DNA of 64,000 nt. Origin: Cryobacterium sp. SO2. Lineage in GTDB: Bacteria > Actinomycetota > Actinomycetes > Actinomycetales > Microbacteriaceae. A program made the translations under genes and the position numbers. Of the stretch, positions 50,793 to 60,537 are shown piece after piece. Numbering within the stretch: the stretch's first letter is position 1; each line of letters begins with the position of its first letter. The DNA lies in assembly GCF_026151165.2 (NCBI RefSeq), contig NZ_CP117849.1, positions 4,030,001 to 4,094,000 of the forward strand, in the 5' to 3' direction. Under the pieces are notes generated by a model, which saw only the letters and a program-made list of their open reading frames with translations, searched no databases and was not told where the DNA came from.

Positions 50793-52223
50793 TCAGGCGC
50801 TTCGGGTGGTCCACCAGGATTGCAGGCGGCGGGTGGCCTCGTCGGTGCCGAGTGGGCCGTCGTCCAGGCGCTGCTCCAAGAGGTAGCGGTAGGCCTCACC
50901 GACCTCGCGGCCGGGTTTGAGTCCCAGGATGGCCATGATCTGTTCGCCGTCAAGGTCGGGGCGCACGGAGTCCATCTCCTCCTGTGCAGCCAGCTCGCTG
51001 ATGCGCTGCTCGAGGTCGTCGTAGGCGAACGCGAGGCGGTCGGACTTGCGGCGATTGCGGGTCGTGACATCGGCGCGGGTGAGGATGTGCAGGCGTTCGA
51101 GCTGGTCTCCGGCGTCGCGCACGTACCGGCGCACCGCGGAGTCGGTCCAGGCGCCCTCGGTGTAACCGAAGAACCGCAGGTGCAGTTCGACCAGTCTGGA
51201 GACCGCGGAGATCGTGTCGTTGTCGAAGCGGAGGGCTCGCAGCCGCTTCTTCGCCAGCTTCGCGCCGACCACGTCGTGGTGGTAGAAGCTGACCACACCA
51301 CCGGCCTCGAGCCGGCGAGTGGCCGGCTTGCCGATGTCGTGCAGCAGCGCGGCGAGGCGCACCACGAGATCGGGTTCGGTCAGGTTCTTGCGCGACCGCT
51401 CATAGCCGATGGCCTGGTCGAGCACCGTGAGGGTGTGCTGGTAGACGTCCTTGTGGTGATGGTGCTCGTCGACCTCGAGGCGCAGTGCGGGAATCTCCGG
51501 CAGCACGATGGCGGCGAGGCCGGAGTCCACCAGAAGCTCGATGCCCGCTCGCGGGTTTGCGGAGCGCAGCAGCTTGCCGAGCTCGTCACCCACCCGCTCC
51601 GCGGAGATGATGGTGATGCTGCCGGCCATGGCGGCCATGGCGATCGCGGTGTCCATCTCCAGAGAGAAACCCAGCTGGGCAGTGAAACGGGCGGCCCGCA
51701 TCATGCGAAGCGGATCATCGCCGAAAGAGATCTCGGGAGACGTGGGCGTGCGCAGCACACCGTTGAGCAGGTCGTCGATACCGTTCGACGGGTCGACGAG
51801 TGTCACCTGGGGCAGGCGCAGCGCCAGCGCGTTGACGGTGAAGTCCCTGCGGAGAAGATCGTCGTCGAGGCTGGTGCCGAACACCACGTCCGGCCGCCGG
51901 GTCTGGCCGTCGTAGCTGTCGGCGCGGTAGGTCGTGATCTCGACCTTTTCACCCGCGATCTGGGCGCCGATCGTGCCGAAAGCCCGGCCGATGTCCCAGT
52001 GCGCCTCGGCGATCGGCTTCACAATGGCCAGAATCTGATCTGGCGTGGCGTTGGTCGTGAAGTCGAGGTCGTTCGTGACTCGATCGAGGAAGGCGTCACG
52101 GACGGGACCCCCGACCAGGGCCAACTCAAAACCGGCCTGGGCGAATGAGTTCGCCAGTCGGGACACCGTGGGGGAGGCAGCCAGGTCGCCCAGTCTTGCG
52201 AGGGCTGCCGCGACGCTCTGCAT
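50793..52223 (-). CDS. cca: CCA tRNA nucleotidyltransferase
   Basis: A 476-residue class II nucleotidyltransferase. The catalytic DxD motif is in LVGGPVRDAFLDRVTNDLDFTT (about residues 30-55). Further conserved features are the FTVNALAL and LLRRDFTVNAL motifs, the RMMRAARF block, and a C-terminal HD-type domain with HDIGKPATR. It adds CCA to tRNA 3' ends. ATG 52223 is chosen; upstream frame is noncoding. Divergent from the DUF6049-murJ operon, the usual actinobacterial arrangement. Confidence 0.93.
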   Translation of the reverse strand: MQSVAAALARLGDLAASPTVSRLANSFAQAGFELALVGGPVRDAFLDRVTNDLDFTTNATPDQILAIVKPIAEAHWDIGRAFGTIGAQIAGEKVEITTYRADSYDGQTRRPDVVFGTSLDDDLLRRDFTVNALALRLPQVTLVDPSNGIDDLLNGVLRTPTSPEISFGDDPLRMMRAARFTAQLGFSLEMDTAIAMAAMAGSITIISAERVGDELGKLLRSANPRAGIELLVDSGLAAIVLPEIPALRLEVDEHHHHKDVYQHTLTVLDQAIGYERSRKNLTEPDLVVRLAALLHDIGKPATRRLEAGGVVSFYHHDVVGAKLAKKRLRALRFDNDTISAVSRLVELHLRFFGYTEGAWTDSAVRRYVRDAGDQLERLHILTRADVTTRNRRKSDRLAFAYDDLEQRISELAAQEEMDSVRPDLDGEQIMAILGLKPGREVGEAYRYLLEQRLDDGPLGTDEATRRLQSWWTTRSA

Positions 52224-52300
52224 GCCCCCATGGTACTTGGTCGCTCGTTGCCGCCGATCGTCGCCCAGCCCACGCGGAGGGTTCTCCTCTTTATACGCCG

Positions 52301-52313
52301 TAGAATCCCGTAC
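52301..52313 (+). promoter_or_regulatory. promoter of the DUF6049-murJ operon
   Basis: TAGAAT (52301-52306) is a good -10 element placed 7 bases before the ATG at 52314, so the transcript probably begins at or next to the start codon (leaderless). No ribosome site is present between them. Confidence 0.55.
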
Positions 52314-54683
52314 ATGGTGGCCGATCCGATTCACGCGCGTCGGCCTGCGCTCCCCGCAGTCCGGCGGCGCATCCTGGCCGCCCTGCTCTGCGCGCCCCTG
52401 GCACTGTGGCCGATATTCACCACGTCTGCCTCCGCATCCGCTCAGCCGGCGTCCACCGCGCAGGTGACGGCCGCCACGGCCACGGATGACGACACCGTCA
52501 CGATCGGCCTCACGCCGAGCGCGTCATCGATCCTGCACATCGATCAACCTCTGCAGCTCACCGTCACCGTCACCAACGACACTGCCACCGCCATTCCCGC
52601 GGGCACAGTGGACGTGTTCCTGGCGGAGCGTGCGCTGACCACTCGGGCAGCCCTCGACGACTGGCTCGACCCCGACGAGGACAGCGACGCGGGTGAACTG
52701 ATGACCAGCGTTCCCCTGACGGCACCGGTTCTGGCGCACTCAACCGTGAGCCTCGCCGTCAGCGTGCCGAGCACCGCGCTCGGCCTGTTCGAGTGGAGCC
52801 CCTGGGGTCCGCGCGGAATTGCGGCATCGCTCACGGTCGACGACACCGTGCGCGCCGCCGGTCAGTCGACGTTCGTCTGGTACCCGGACACCGGTGAGAC
52901 TCCCCCTACCGTGACTCCCGTCAACCTGGCTGTTGCGATGCCCATCACCACGACACCGAACAGCACCGGGCTGATCAGCGCAGAGGACCTCACCGCGTTC
53001 ACGGCCGACTCCGGGATCCTCACCCGACAGTTGGACGGCGTCATTGACCGCCCGGTGGCCATCGCCATCGACCCCATGATCATCGCCTCGATCCGGGTGC
53101 TCGGTTCGTCCGCGCCGGCCAGCGCCGTCGACTGGCTCAACCGGCTGTCCCAGGCGACCAACGACATATTCCCCCTCGGCTATGCAGACGCCGATCCGTC
53201 GCTGGCGACCCAAGCCGGGGCGGCCGGCCCCCTCGAACCGACCTCGCTCGACTTCGCCACGGACCCTGCACTGTTTGTTCCCACCGAGCCAGCCGCGCCT
53301 CCCGCGGGGGAAGAACAGGGCGCCGACCCTAATATTCCGACTCCGACATCTACCGAGGATCCGCAGCCCGGCGACGAAGGAACCGCGCCGACGCTGGGTC
53401 AGCTGCTCGCCTGGGACTACACCACGACGAACATCGCCTGGCCGGCGGACAATGTCGTGGCACAGAGCGACCTCTCCGCGTTCTCGGCCGCCGGCCTGAC
53501 CAGCACGATCCTCGCGTCCGGCAACGTGTCCAGCACCGACACTTCCAGCACCGACGCGTCCAGCACCGACACAGCGGTCGCGTCGAGCGCCACGATCGAC
53601 CTGGGATCCGACGCTGTCGGGCTCGTCGCCGACACCGGCATCTCCCAGGCACTGAGAAACGCCATCACAGCCACGACGGATGCCTCCTGGCGTGCGGCCA
53701 TGGCCGAGCTGTCCTCCCAGGTCGCCGTCGTGGCGGCCGCCAACCCGGATGAAGCGGTCACCCTCCTCGCCACTCTCGACCGAGGCTGGCCGCCGACCGC
53801 CGCGCGTCTGAGCCAGACCATTGACTCCTTGGCAAACCTGCCCTGGTTCGCCGCCACCACCCTCACGACCGCAGCGGCCACACCGGTCTCCACCGACGTG
53901 ACGTTCGTGCCGCAGGCCGAACCCGCCGCGAGCGTCGACCTGGCCGGCCGACTGATCGACCGTGAGACCGAGATCGTCGACTTCGCCGGCGCCCTCGCCA
54001 CCCCGATCGCCGTGACCGCGCCGAACCGGCTGGCCCTGCTGGCGCTCCTCGCCACATCCTGGGGATCCGAACCCAGCGACTGGCGCACGGCCGTCGGCGC
54101 CAACCTGGCCGCCTCACACGCCCTGCTGCGTTCGGTGACGGTGAGCACCACCGGGCCCATCAATGTGGTGGGCAGCAAGGTCGACATCCCAATCACCCTC
54201 ACCAATGGCCTCAACCAGGCCGCCACAGTGCGGGTGCAGGTTGTGCCGTCGAACGGCCGACTCGTGGTGGGCAACGATGTGGAAACCGTCATCGACGCCA
54301 ACTCGGCCAAGACCGTGTCGATTCCGGTGACCGCCGCCGTCGGTAACGGCGCAGTCACTCTCAGGGTGACGCTGTTCACTCCGTCCGGCACGGCAGTGGA
54401 CCAGCCGTCCCTCATCTCGGTCAACGTGCGCGCCGACTGGGAGGGCATCGGCTCCCGCATCTTCGCTGCCCTCGTCGTGCTGTTCTTCGGCTTCGGCATC
54501 TGGCGGAACATCGTGCACCGTCGCCGCGACCGGGTCCTGGCTGCCCAGGCTGACGCCGACCCGGATGCCGACCTGGACGCCGGCACGGACGCCCCGCCGA
54601 CGGGCCCGGTCGACACTTTGCCCGCCCCGCCGGCGACAACACCCACCGAACCAGACGATCAGCCTGCGGCACCTCGTGGCTAG
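52314..54683 (+). CDS. DUF6049 family membrane-anchored protein
   Basis: A 789-residue secreted, membrane-anchored protein. N-terminal signal peptide (about residues 15-45, LAALLCAPLALWPIFTTSASA), a beta-rich N-terminal domain, a central domain, a C-terminal transmembrane helix (about 705-725, IFAALVVLFFGFGIW) and a Pro/Asp-rich cytoplasmic tail. A low-complexity Ser/Thr/Asp stretch (TSSTDASSTD) lies at about 405. DUF6049 proteins are encoded before murJ throughout Actinobacteria and probably act in cell-envelope assembly, but their function is not established. Overlaps murJ by 8 bases. Leaderless start at 52314. Confidence 0.85.
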   Translation: MVADPIHARRPALPAVRRRILAALLCAPLALWPIFTTSASASAQPASTAQVTAATATDDDTVTIGLTPSASSILHIDQPLQLTVTVTNDTATAIPAGTVDVFLAERALTTRAALDDWLDPDEDSDAGELMTSVPLTAPVLAHSTVSLAVSVPSTALGLFEWSPWGPRGIAASLTVDDTVRAAGQSTFVWYPDTGETPPTVTPVNLAVAMPITTTPNSTGLISAEDLTAFTADSGILTRQLDGVIDRPVAIAIDPMIIASIRVLGSSAPASAVDWLNRLSQATNDIFPLGYADADPSLATQAGAAGPLEPTSLDFATDPALFVPTEPAAPPAGEEQGADPNIPTPTSTEDPQPGDEGTAPTLGQLLAWDYTTTNIAWPADNVVAQSDLSAFSAAGLTSTILASGNVSSTDTSSTDASSTDTAVASSATIDLGSDAVGLVADTGISQALRNAITATTDASWRAAMAELSSQVAVVAAANPDEAVTLLATLDRGWPPTAARLSQTIDSLANLPWFAATTLTTAAATPVSTDVTFVPQAEPAASVDLAGRLIDRETEIVDFAGALATPIAVTAPNRLALLALLATSWGSEPSDWRTAVGANLAASHALLRSVTVSTTGPINVVGSKVDIPITLTNGLNQAATVRVQVVPSNGRLVVGNDVETVIDANSAKTVSIPVTAAVGNGAVTLRVTLFTPSGTAVDQPSLISVNVRADWEGIGSRIFAALVVLFFGFGIWRNIVHRRRDRVLAAQADADPDADLDAGTDAPPTGPVDTLPAPPATTPTEPDDQPAAPRG

Positions 54684-56289
54684 CGGCGTCGGCCGCGCAA
54701 GCGCGATCCTCGCCTCCGGCACGCTGGTCTCGCGCCTCCTCGGGTTCCTCAAGGTCATCGTCTTCGCCCACATCATCGGCCAGATCGGCAACGTCCCCGA
54801 CGCCTTCACCGTCGCGAATCAGCTGCCGAACACCGTGTACACGATCGTGGCCGGCGGCGTGCTCACCGCCGTTCTCGTGCCCCAGATCGTGCGCGCCAGC
54901 CTGCACGACGACGGGGGGACGGCGTATATCAACAAGCTCGTGACCCTGGCCCTCAGCATCCTGGCGGTGACGACCCTGGCCGCGACGCTACTCGCCCCCC
55001 TGATCACGCGTTTCATCGGCCTGGGCTTCTCCCCCGAGCAACTGTCGCTGGCCGTGGGCTTCGCCTACTGGTGCCTGCCGCAGATTTTCTTCTACGGCCT
55101 CTACACGGTGCTGGGCGAGGTGCTCAACGCCCGCAAGTCTTTCGGCCCGTTCACCTGGGTGCCCGTCCTCAACAACGTCATCTCCATCGGCGGACTCCTG
55201 CTCTTCGGGCTGCTCTTCGGCATCGACACGAACGGGCAGCGACCGCCCGGCGATTTCACACCGGGGATGACCGCGCTGCTGGCCGGCAGCGCAACGCTGG
55301 GCGTGGTGCTGCAAGCCGTGGTGCTGTACTACTTCTGGCGCCGCATCGGTCTGCGTTACCGTCCAGACTTCGCCTTCCGCGGTGTCGGGCTGGGTGCGGC
55401 CGGCAAGATGGCCAGCTGGACCTTCGGCATGCTGCTGCTCACGACCATCGCCGGCATCGTCGAGACCCAGGTGGTCACGCTCGCCTCCGGCGAAGGCGCC
55501 TCCTCCACCGTCATGAGCACGGCCTGGCTGATCTTCATGCTGCCGCACTCGATCATCACCGTCTCCGTAGCCACCGCGTACTTCACCCGCATGAGTGAGC
55601 ACGCCGCGCGCGATGACACCGACAAGCTTCGTACGGATGCGTCCTCGGCGATCCGGGGAACCACCCTGCTGATCGTGCTGGCCAGTGCCGTCATCATGGT
55701 CTGTGCTTACCCGTTCGCCACGGTGTTCGGCGAAGCCGGGTTCGCCCAGGTGCAGGCCATCGGCAATGTCATCATCGCGTTCCTGCTCGGCCTGGTGGCG
55801 TTCTGTGTGCTCTTCGTCGTGCAGCGCACGTTCTACGCCCTCGGCGACACCCGCACCCCGTTCTTCTTCACGCTGTTCCAGGTCATCCTCGTCATCACCG
55901 GCGTGCTCGGCTGCGCCCTGCTGCCGGCGGAATGGATCGCCTTCGGCATCGCCCTCGTGGTGACAGTGTCGGGGATCCTGCAGGCGCTCCTGGCCGCGTG
56001 GCTGTTGCGCAAGCGGCTCGGTGGCATCGACGGGCGTCGCATCCTGCGCAGCCTGGTGAAGTATGTCGTGGCCGTCCTTGTCCCGGTCGTCGCGGGGATC
56101 GGCATCCTGGTGGCGCTGGGCGGCACCTCGGCCGGGGGCTTCGCCGTGTCGGGCATCGCCCCGGCGATCCTGTCCATGATCCTGATCGGGTCGGTCATGT
56201 CCGGCCTGTACTTCGGTCTCCTGCTGCTCATGCGCAGCGACGAGCTGCATGGCTTCCTGGCACCCCTGATGGCCCGGTTGCGACGCTGA
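54676..56289 (+). CDS. murJ: lipid II flippase
   Basis: A 537-residue MOP-superfamily flippase with 14 or so helices: it begins VASGVGRASAILASGTLVSRLLGFLK, and it carries the ANQLPNTVYTIVAGGVLTAVLVP and SMMSTAWLIFMLPHSIITVS-like blocks typical of MurJ/MviN. It exports lipid II for peptidoglycan synthesis. GTG 54676 overlaps the DUF6049 gene, and downstream lies trxB. In mycobacterial relatives MurJ carries an added C-terminal pseudokinase; that is absent here. Confidence 0.92.
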   Translation: MASGVGRASAILASGTLVSRLLGFLKVIVFAHIIGQIGNVPDAFTVANQLPNTVYTIVAGGVLTAVLVPQIVRASLHDDGGTAYINKLVTLALSILAVTTLAATLLAPLITRFIGLGFSPEQLSLAVGFAYWCLPQIFFYGLYTVLGEVLNARKSFGPFTWVPVLNNVISIGGLLLFGLLFGIDTNGQRPPGDFTPGMTALLAGSATLGVVLQAVVLYYFWRRIGLRYRPDFAFRGVGLGAAGKMASWTFGMLLLTTIAGIVETQVVTLASGEGASSTVMSTAWLIFMLPHSIITVSVATAYFTRMSEHAARDDTDKLRTDASSAIRGTTLLIVLASAVIMVCAYPFATVFGEAGFAQVQAIGNVIIAFLLGLVAFCVLFVVQRTFYALGDTRTPFFFTLFQVILVITGVLGCALLPAEWIAFGIALVVTVSGILQALLAAWLLRKRLGGIDGRRILRSLVKYVVAVLVPVVAGIGILVALGGTSAGGFAVSGIAPAILSMILIGSVMSGLYFGLLLLMRSDELHGFLAPLMARLRR

Positions 56290-56453
56290 GCTGAGCCGCC
56301 TGACGACGGCTGCGGCGTAACGCGGGGCTGAACGTCACCTGTACACGGGGGTGAGGCGCCGGACGTCGCGGAATACCATCCGATTAGGATGTGTTGTACC
56401 CGAATGTGAGGCGCCGAAGGGCGTCTCTCCCACTGATTTCAAGGAGTCTCCGC

Positions 56454-57428
56454 GTGCGTCAGATCATCATCATCGGTTCGGGCCCTGCCGGGTTCACGGC
56501 CGCCATTTACGCCGCACGCGCCAACATGAAGCCGCTCTTGATCGCCAGTTCGGTCGAGGCCGGCGGTGAGTTGATGAACACCACCGATGTGGAGAACTTC
56601 CCCGGATTCGCCGACGGCATCCAGGGCCCCGAGCTGATGGCCAAGATGCAGGAGCAGGCCGAGAAGTTCGGCACAGAGGTCGTCTACGACGACGTCACCA
56701 AGCTGGAATTCGGCGACACCGTCAAGACGGTCACCCTCGGCAACGGCGAGAAGCACGAGGCGCTGTCAGTGATCTTCGCCACGGGGTCTGCCTACCGCAA
56801 GCTCGGCATCCACGATGAGGAGCGTCTGAGCGGCCGGGGTGTGTCCTGGTGCGCCACCTGCGACGGTTTCTTCTTCAAGGAGAAGGTCATCGCCGTCGTC
56901 GGCGGTGGCGACTCCGCCATGGAAGAGGCCACCTTCCTCACCCGCTTCGCGAGCAAGGTCTACATCATCCACCGCAAGGACACCCTGCGCGCCTCCAAGA
57001 TCATGCAGGAACGCGCCCTGGCGCACCCGAAGATCGAGTTCGTGTGGAACACCGAGGTTGTCGGCATCGACGGCGAGGAGGCCGTTGAGGGTCTGCGTCT
57101 GCGCGACACCGTCACCGGCGCCGAGAGCTCCCTCCCGGTCGGCGGCCTGTTCGTGGCAATCGGCAACGACCCGCGCACGCACCTCGTGCACGACCTGCTC
57201 GACCTCACCAGCGACGGCACCATCGCCGTCGCCGGGCGGTCCTCCAAGACCAGCCAGGCGGGCGTGTTCGCCGCCGGAGACGTCATCGACCCCACCTACC
57301 GCCAGGCCGTCACCGCGGCCGCCAGCGGCACCGTGGCCGCCCTGGACGCCGAGCACTACCTGGCTACCCTCCCCGAGGATCTGCTGGCTCAGGCCGGCGA
57401 CCCCGAATTTGCAAGCGTCACCAACTAA
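56454..57428 (+). CDS. trxB: thioredoxin-disulfide reductase
   Basis: A 324-residue flavoprotein: FAD-binding GSGPAGFTAAIYAARA at the N-terminus, the redox-active disulfide in WCATCDGFFF (residues about 135-144), NADPH-binding GGGDSAMEEATFL and the C-terminal GVFAAGDVIDPTYRQAVTAA. It reduces thioredoxin. GTG 56454 follows AAGGAG at 7 bases. It is cotranscribed with trxA, 10 bases downstream. Confidence 0.96.
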   Translation: MRQIIIIGSGPAGFTAAIYAARANMKPLLIASSVEAGGELMNTTDVENFPGFADGIQGPELMAKMQEQAEKFGTEVVYDDVTKLEFGDTVKTVTLGNGEKHEALSVIFATGSAYRKLGIHDEERLSGRGVSWCATCDGFFFKEKVIAVVGGGDSAMEEATFLTRFASKVYIIHRKDTLRASKIMQERALAHPKIEFVWNTEVVGIDGEEAVEGLRLRDTVTGAESSLPVGGLFVAIGNDPRTHLVHDLLDLTSDGTIAVAGRSSKTSQAGVFAAGDVIDPTYRQAVTAAASGTVAALDAEHYLATLPEDLLAQAGDPEFASVTN

Positions 57429-57438
57429 GGAGCACCAC

Positions 57439-57762
57439 ATGTCTGCACGCGCCGTCACCGACGCCACCTTCGACCAGGAAGTCATCAACAACGAGAAGAC
57501 CGTCCTGGTGGACTTCTGGGCCGAGTGGTGTGGCCCGTGTCGCGCCGTCAGCCCGATCCTCGACCAGATCGCCGCTGAGAACGCCGACAAGATCGACATC
57601 GTCAAGCTGAACGTCGACGACCACCCGGCCCTGGCCGCGAAGTACATGATCACCTCCATCCCCGCGATGAAGGTGTTCCAGAAGGGCGAGGTCGTCAAGA
57701 CCGTCATCGGCGCCAAGCCGAAGCCTGCCCTCGAAGCCGACCTGGCCGCCTACCTCCAGTAG
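57439..57762 (+). CDS. trxA: thioredoxin
   Basis: A 107-residue thioredoxin with the WCGPC active site (WAEWCGPCRAVSP) and cis-Pro in SIPAMKVF. It is reduced by TrxB encoded just upstream; the pair feeds reducing power to ribonucleotide reductase and other targets. ATG 57439 with AAGGAG-type site. A terminator follows. Confidence 0.97.
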   Translation: MSARAVTDATFDQEVINNEKTVLVDFWAEWCGPCRAVSPILDQIAAENADKIDIVKLNVDDHPALAAKYMITSIPAMKVFQKGEVVKTVIGAKPKPALEADLAAYLQ

Positions 57763-57786
57763 CCGCGGCAGGTTCTTCCGAACCCC

Positions 57787-57820
57787 ACACCCGCCCGGCA
57801 CACGCCGGGCGGGTGTTTTC
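57787..57820 (+). terminator. intrinsic terminator after trxA
   Basis: A perfect 13-base stem (ACACCCGCCCGGC and its complement) with loop ACAC, immediately followed by TTTC; it begins 24 bases past the trxA stop. Confidence 0.9.
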
Positions 57821-57904
57821 GTGTATCCGCCCGGCTATTTACGCTGATGCGGACAGCACACGCGCCACCCCATACGATTAAGGCCTCACCAGAACGGATA
57901 TGAC

Positions 57905-59224
57905 GTGACAGCGATAGGCACCCCCCAGGCCGGCAACAACCTCGACCCGTGGTACCACCACTACGCCGAGCGAGCCGCCGCCCTGCGCGCCTCCGAGGTG
58001 CGTGCCCTCTTCGCGGTCGCCTCCCGTCCCGAGGTTGTCTCCCTGGCCGGCGGCATGCCGTATGTGGCGGCCCTGCCGCAGGACCTCGTCATGAGCGCCA
58101 TGGAGAACGTCATGCGGAAGCAAGGCCCCGTTGCCTTGCAATATGGCTCTGGTCAGGGAGTTCCCTTGTTTCGGGAGCAAATTCTGGAGGTCATGGCACT
58201 GGAAGGCATCCGCGCGAACGCCGACGATGTCGTGGTGACCACCGGATCCCAGCACGCGCTCGAGCTGGTCAGCAAGCTCTTCCTCGACCCCGGTGACGTC
58301 GTGATCTCCGAGGGTCCGAGCTACGTCACGGCGATGGTCATCTTCAAGTCCTACCAGGCCGATGTGGATCATGTGCCCATGGACGAGCACGGCATGATTC
58401 CCGAGGCACTGCGCGAGCACATCGCCCGTCTCAAGGCTGACGGTCGCAAGATCAAGTTCCTGTACACGATTCCGAGTTTCCACAATCCGGCCGGAGTCAC
58501 CCTGAGCTGGGCCCGACGGGTCGAGATCCTGGAGATCGCCCGGCAGAATCAGATCCTTGTTCTCGAGGACAACCCGTACGGCTTGCTCTACTTCGACCAG
58601 AAGGCACCGGACGCGATGCGGTCGGTGGAGCGCGACGGGGTCGTGTACCTCGGCACCTTCTCCAAGACCCTTGCTCCGGGCTTCCGGGTGGGCTGGGCGC
58701 TGGCGCCGCACGCGATCCGGGAGAAGCTGGTGCTCGCTAACGAAGCCGCAGTGCTCTCCCCCAGCTCGTTCAGCCAGCTGGTGATCTCCGAGTATCTGGC
58801 CACGGCGGACTGGAAGGGTCAGATCAACACCTTCCGCGGCGTCTACCGGGAGCGCAAGAACGCCATGCTCTCCGCCCTCACTGAATACCTGCCCGAACTC
58901 ACCTGGACGAACCCCAACGGAGGATTCTACGTCTGGCTCAGCCTGCCCGACACCCTCGACTCCAAGGCCATGCTCCCGCGCGCGGTCAAAGAGCTCGTGG
59001 CTTACACCCCGGGTACGGCGTTCTTCGCGGATGGCCAGGGTCGCCAGAACATCCGACTCTCGTTCTGTTATCCCACTCCCGAGCACATCCGGCTGGGCAT
59101 CCGCCGGCTCGCCACTGTCATCCGTGACGAACTCGAGCTGCTGGACACGTTCGCCGGCACGGGTTCCCTGTCTCCGGCCCACGACGGACGCCGCTTCGGC
59201 GCCCCGCCGCCCGACATCAACTAA
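57905..59224 (+). CDS. PLP-dependent aminotransferase (class I/II)
   Basis: A 439-residue aminotransferase of the MocR/2-aminoadipate aminotransferase type: SLAGGMPY near residue 47, GSQHALELVSKLFLDPGD, SFHNPAGVT, and PLP Lys in GTFSKTLAPGFRVGW. The N-terminal GntR DNA-binding domain of MocR proteins is absent, so it is an enzyme. Substrate uncertain; the cell-wall/redox context is not informative. GTG at 57905, close to a TACGAT -10 candidate. Confidence 0.85.
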   Translation: MTAIGTPQAGNNLDPWYHHYAERAAALRASEVRALFAVASRPEVVSLAGGMPYVAALPQDLVMSAMENVMRKQGPVALQYGSGQGVPLFREQILEVMALEGIRANADDVVVTTGSQHALELVSKLFLDPGDVVISEGPSYVTAMVIFKSYQADVDHVPMDEHGMIPEALREHIARLKADGRKIKFLYTIPSFHNPAGVTLSWARRVEILEIARQNQILVLEDNPYGLLYFDQKAPDAMRSVERDGVVYLGTFSKTLAPGFRVGWALAPHAIREKLVLANEAAVLSPSSFSQLVISEYLATADWKGQINTFRGVYRERKNAMLSALTEYLPELTWTNPNGGFYVWLSLPDTLDSKAMLPRAVKELVAYTPGTAFFADGQGRQNIRLSFCYPTPEHIRLGIRRLATVIRDELELLDTFAGTGSLSPAHDGRRFGAPPPDIN

Positions 59225-59265
59225 GTCCTGTTACTTTCGGCACGAGCTAAGGAGAACCCCAGATC

Positions 59266-60225
59266 ATGAGCGAAACCGAGTTTCTTGACATTGTGGTGCT
59301 CGCCGGCGGCATTTCGCACGAGCGGGACGTCTCCATGCGGAGTGGCCGCCGCGTTGCCGACGAACTGACGAGCCTGGGCCACATCGTCGTTGTCCTCGAC
59401 CCCCAGGCCGGGCTCCTCACCGAGCTTGCACGCCGGCAGCCCGATGTCATCTGGCCGGTTCTGCACGGTGCGACCGGTGAGGATGGCGCCCTGCTGTCCC
59501 TGCTCGAGACCACAGGGATTCCGCACGTGGGCCCGCGCGGAACCGCGGCCGGTCTCGCGTGGTCGAAGCCAACCGCTAAAGAGCTCGTCCGCCGGGCGGG
59601 ATACGCCACACCGGCCTGGATCGCGCTGTCCCGCGAGACCTTCCGTGACCTCGGAGCGGCCAGCGTGCTGGAGCACCTCGTCAGCGCGCTGGGTGCACCA
59701 CTCGTCGTGAAGCCGGCCCAGGGCGGCTCCGCCCAGGGCGTCACCATCGTCGAAACCGCCGCAGGACTCCCCCGCGCCATGGTGGATGCCTACACCTATG
59801 CCGACACGGCCCTCGTTGAGACCAAGATCGAGGGCACCGAACTCGCCGTCACGGTCATCGACACTGGGGCAGGTCCCGTGGCACTGCCGGCTGTGGAGAT
59901 CGTTCCCGTGAGTGGCGTCTTCAGCTTCGAAGCACGTTACAACGCCGGCGAGACCCTCTTCTTCACGCCGGCGCGCATCGCCCCGGAGGTCGCGCAGCGC
60001 GTTGCCGACACTGCCGTGGCCATTCACAGCCTGCTGGGCCTGGCGCAGCTTTCCCGGATCGACCTCATGGTGGATGCAGAAGGAGTCGCCTGGTTCCTGG
60101 AGGCGAATGTGCTCCCCGGCCTCACCGAGACGTCGCTGGCGCCTCAGTCGATCGAGGCCTCCGGTGAATCACTCGCCTCCGTGTACGCCGCACTCGCCCG
60201 CGCGGCATCGCTCAGCCTCAAGTAG
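59266..60225 (+). CDS. D-alanine--D-alanine ligase family protein
   Basis: A 319-residue ATP-grasp protein: VVLAGGISHERDVSMRSG at the N-terminus, VLHGATGEDGAL, GVAWFLEANVLPGLTETSLAPQ near the C-terminus. The family joins D-alanines for peptidoglycan; in the terminal motif EANVLPG replaces the usual E(V/I)N(T/C)xPG, and the protein is short for Ddl, so it may have a different substrate. Many actinobacteria carry this second copy beside parAB. AAGGAG precedes the ATG at 59266. Confidence 0.85.
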   Translation: MSETEFLDIVVLAGGISHERDVSMRSGRRVADELTSLGHIVVVLDPQAGLLTELARRQPDVIWPVLHGATGEDGALLSLLETTGIPHVGPRGTAAGLAWSKPTAKELVRRAGYATPAWIALSRETFRDLGAASVLEHLVSALGAPLVVKPAQGGSAQGVTIVETAAGLPRAMVDAYTYADTALVETKIEGTELAVTVIDTGAGPVALPAVEIVPVSGVFSFEARYNAGETLFFTPARIAPEVAQRVADTAVAIHSLLGLAQLSRIDLMVDAEGVAWFLEANVLPGLTETSLAPQSIEASGESLASVYAALARAASLSLK

Positions 60226-60235
60226 AAGCCCGCCA

Positions 60236-60251
60236 TGTTTCACGTGAAACA
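60236..60251. promoter_or_regulatory. parS site 1 (exact)
   Basis: TGTTTCACGTGAAACA, an exact 16-base palindromic parS, 10 bases after the ligase stop. It is a nucleation site for ParB, encoded at 62043. Confidence 0.97.
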
Positions 60252-60273
60252 TGGCTGCTCGCGCGGGTAGTCA

Positions 60274-60285
60274 CCCCCCCCCCCC
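60274..60285. repeat. homopolymer run of C
   Basis: Twelve consecutive C residues between parS sites 1 and 2, in no gene. Such a run is prone to length variation and sequencing error. Confidence 0.8.
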
Positions 60286-60373
60286 GCTGCTTCGACCACT
60301 CGCACCTGAGGGTGAGCTGCAGGGTCCGATCCACTGAGGCACGCGCGACTCCCTCGGGCGCCAATCCACCCCA

Positions 60374-60389
60374 TGTTTCACGTGAAACG
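60374..60389. promoter_or_regulatory. parS site 2 (15/16)
   Basis: TGTTTCACGTGAAACG, one base from consensus at the last position; the palindromic core TTTCACGTGAAA is intact, so ParB binding is expected. Confidence 0.93.
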
Positions 60390-60434
60390 GCCTATCGGGC
60401 CCATAGATTGGTCTAAATGGGCCAATCTCACCGA

Positions 60435-60450
60435 TGTTTCACGTGAAACC
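60435..60450. promoter_or_regulatory. parS site 3 (15/16)
   Basis: TGTTTCACGTGAAACC, one base from consensus at the last position, 46 bases after site 2; core intact. Confidence 0.93.
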
Positions 60451-60537
60451 GGCACGCAATGAGTCGCATTTGTCTCCCTGGACAGCGCGATCGCCCTCAG
60501 GAGCCAGACCTAAGTCGCGCCGGAATCAGCCCCCTGT

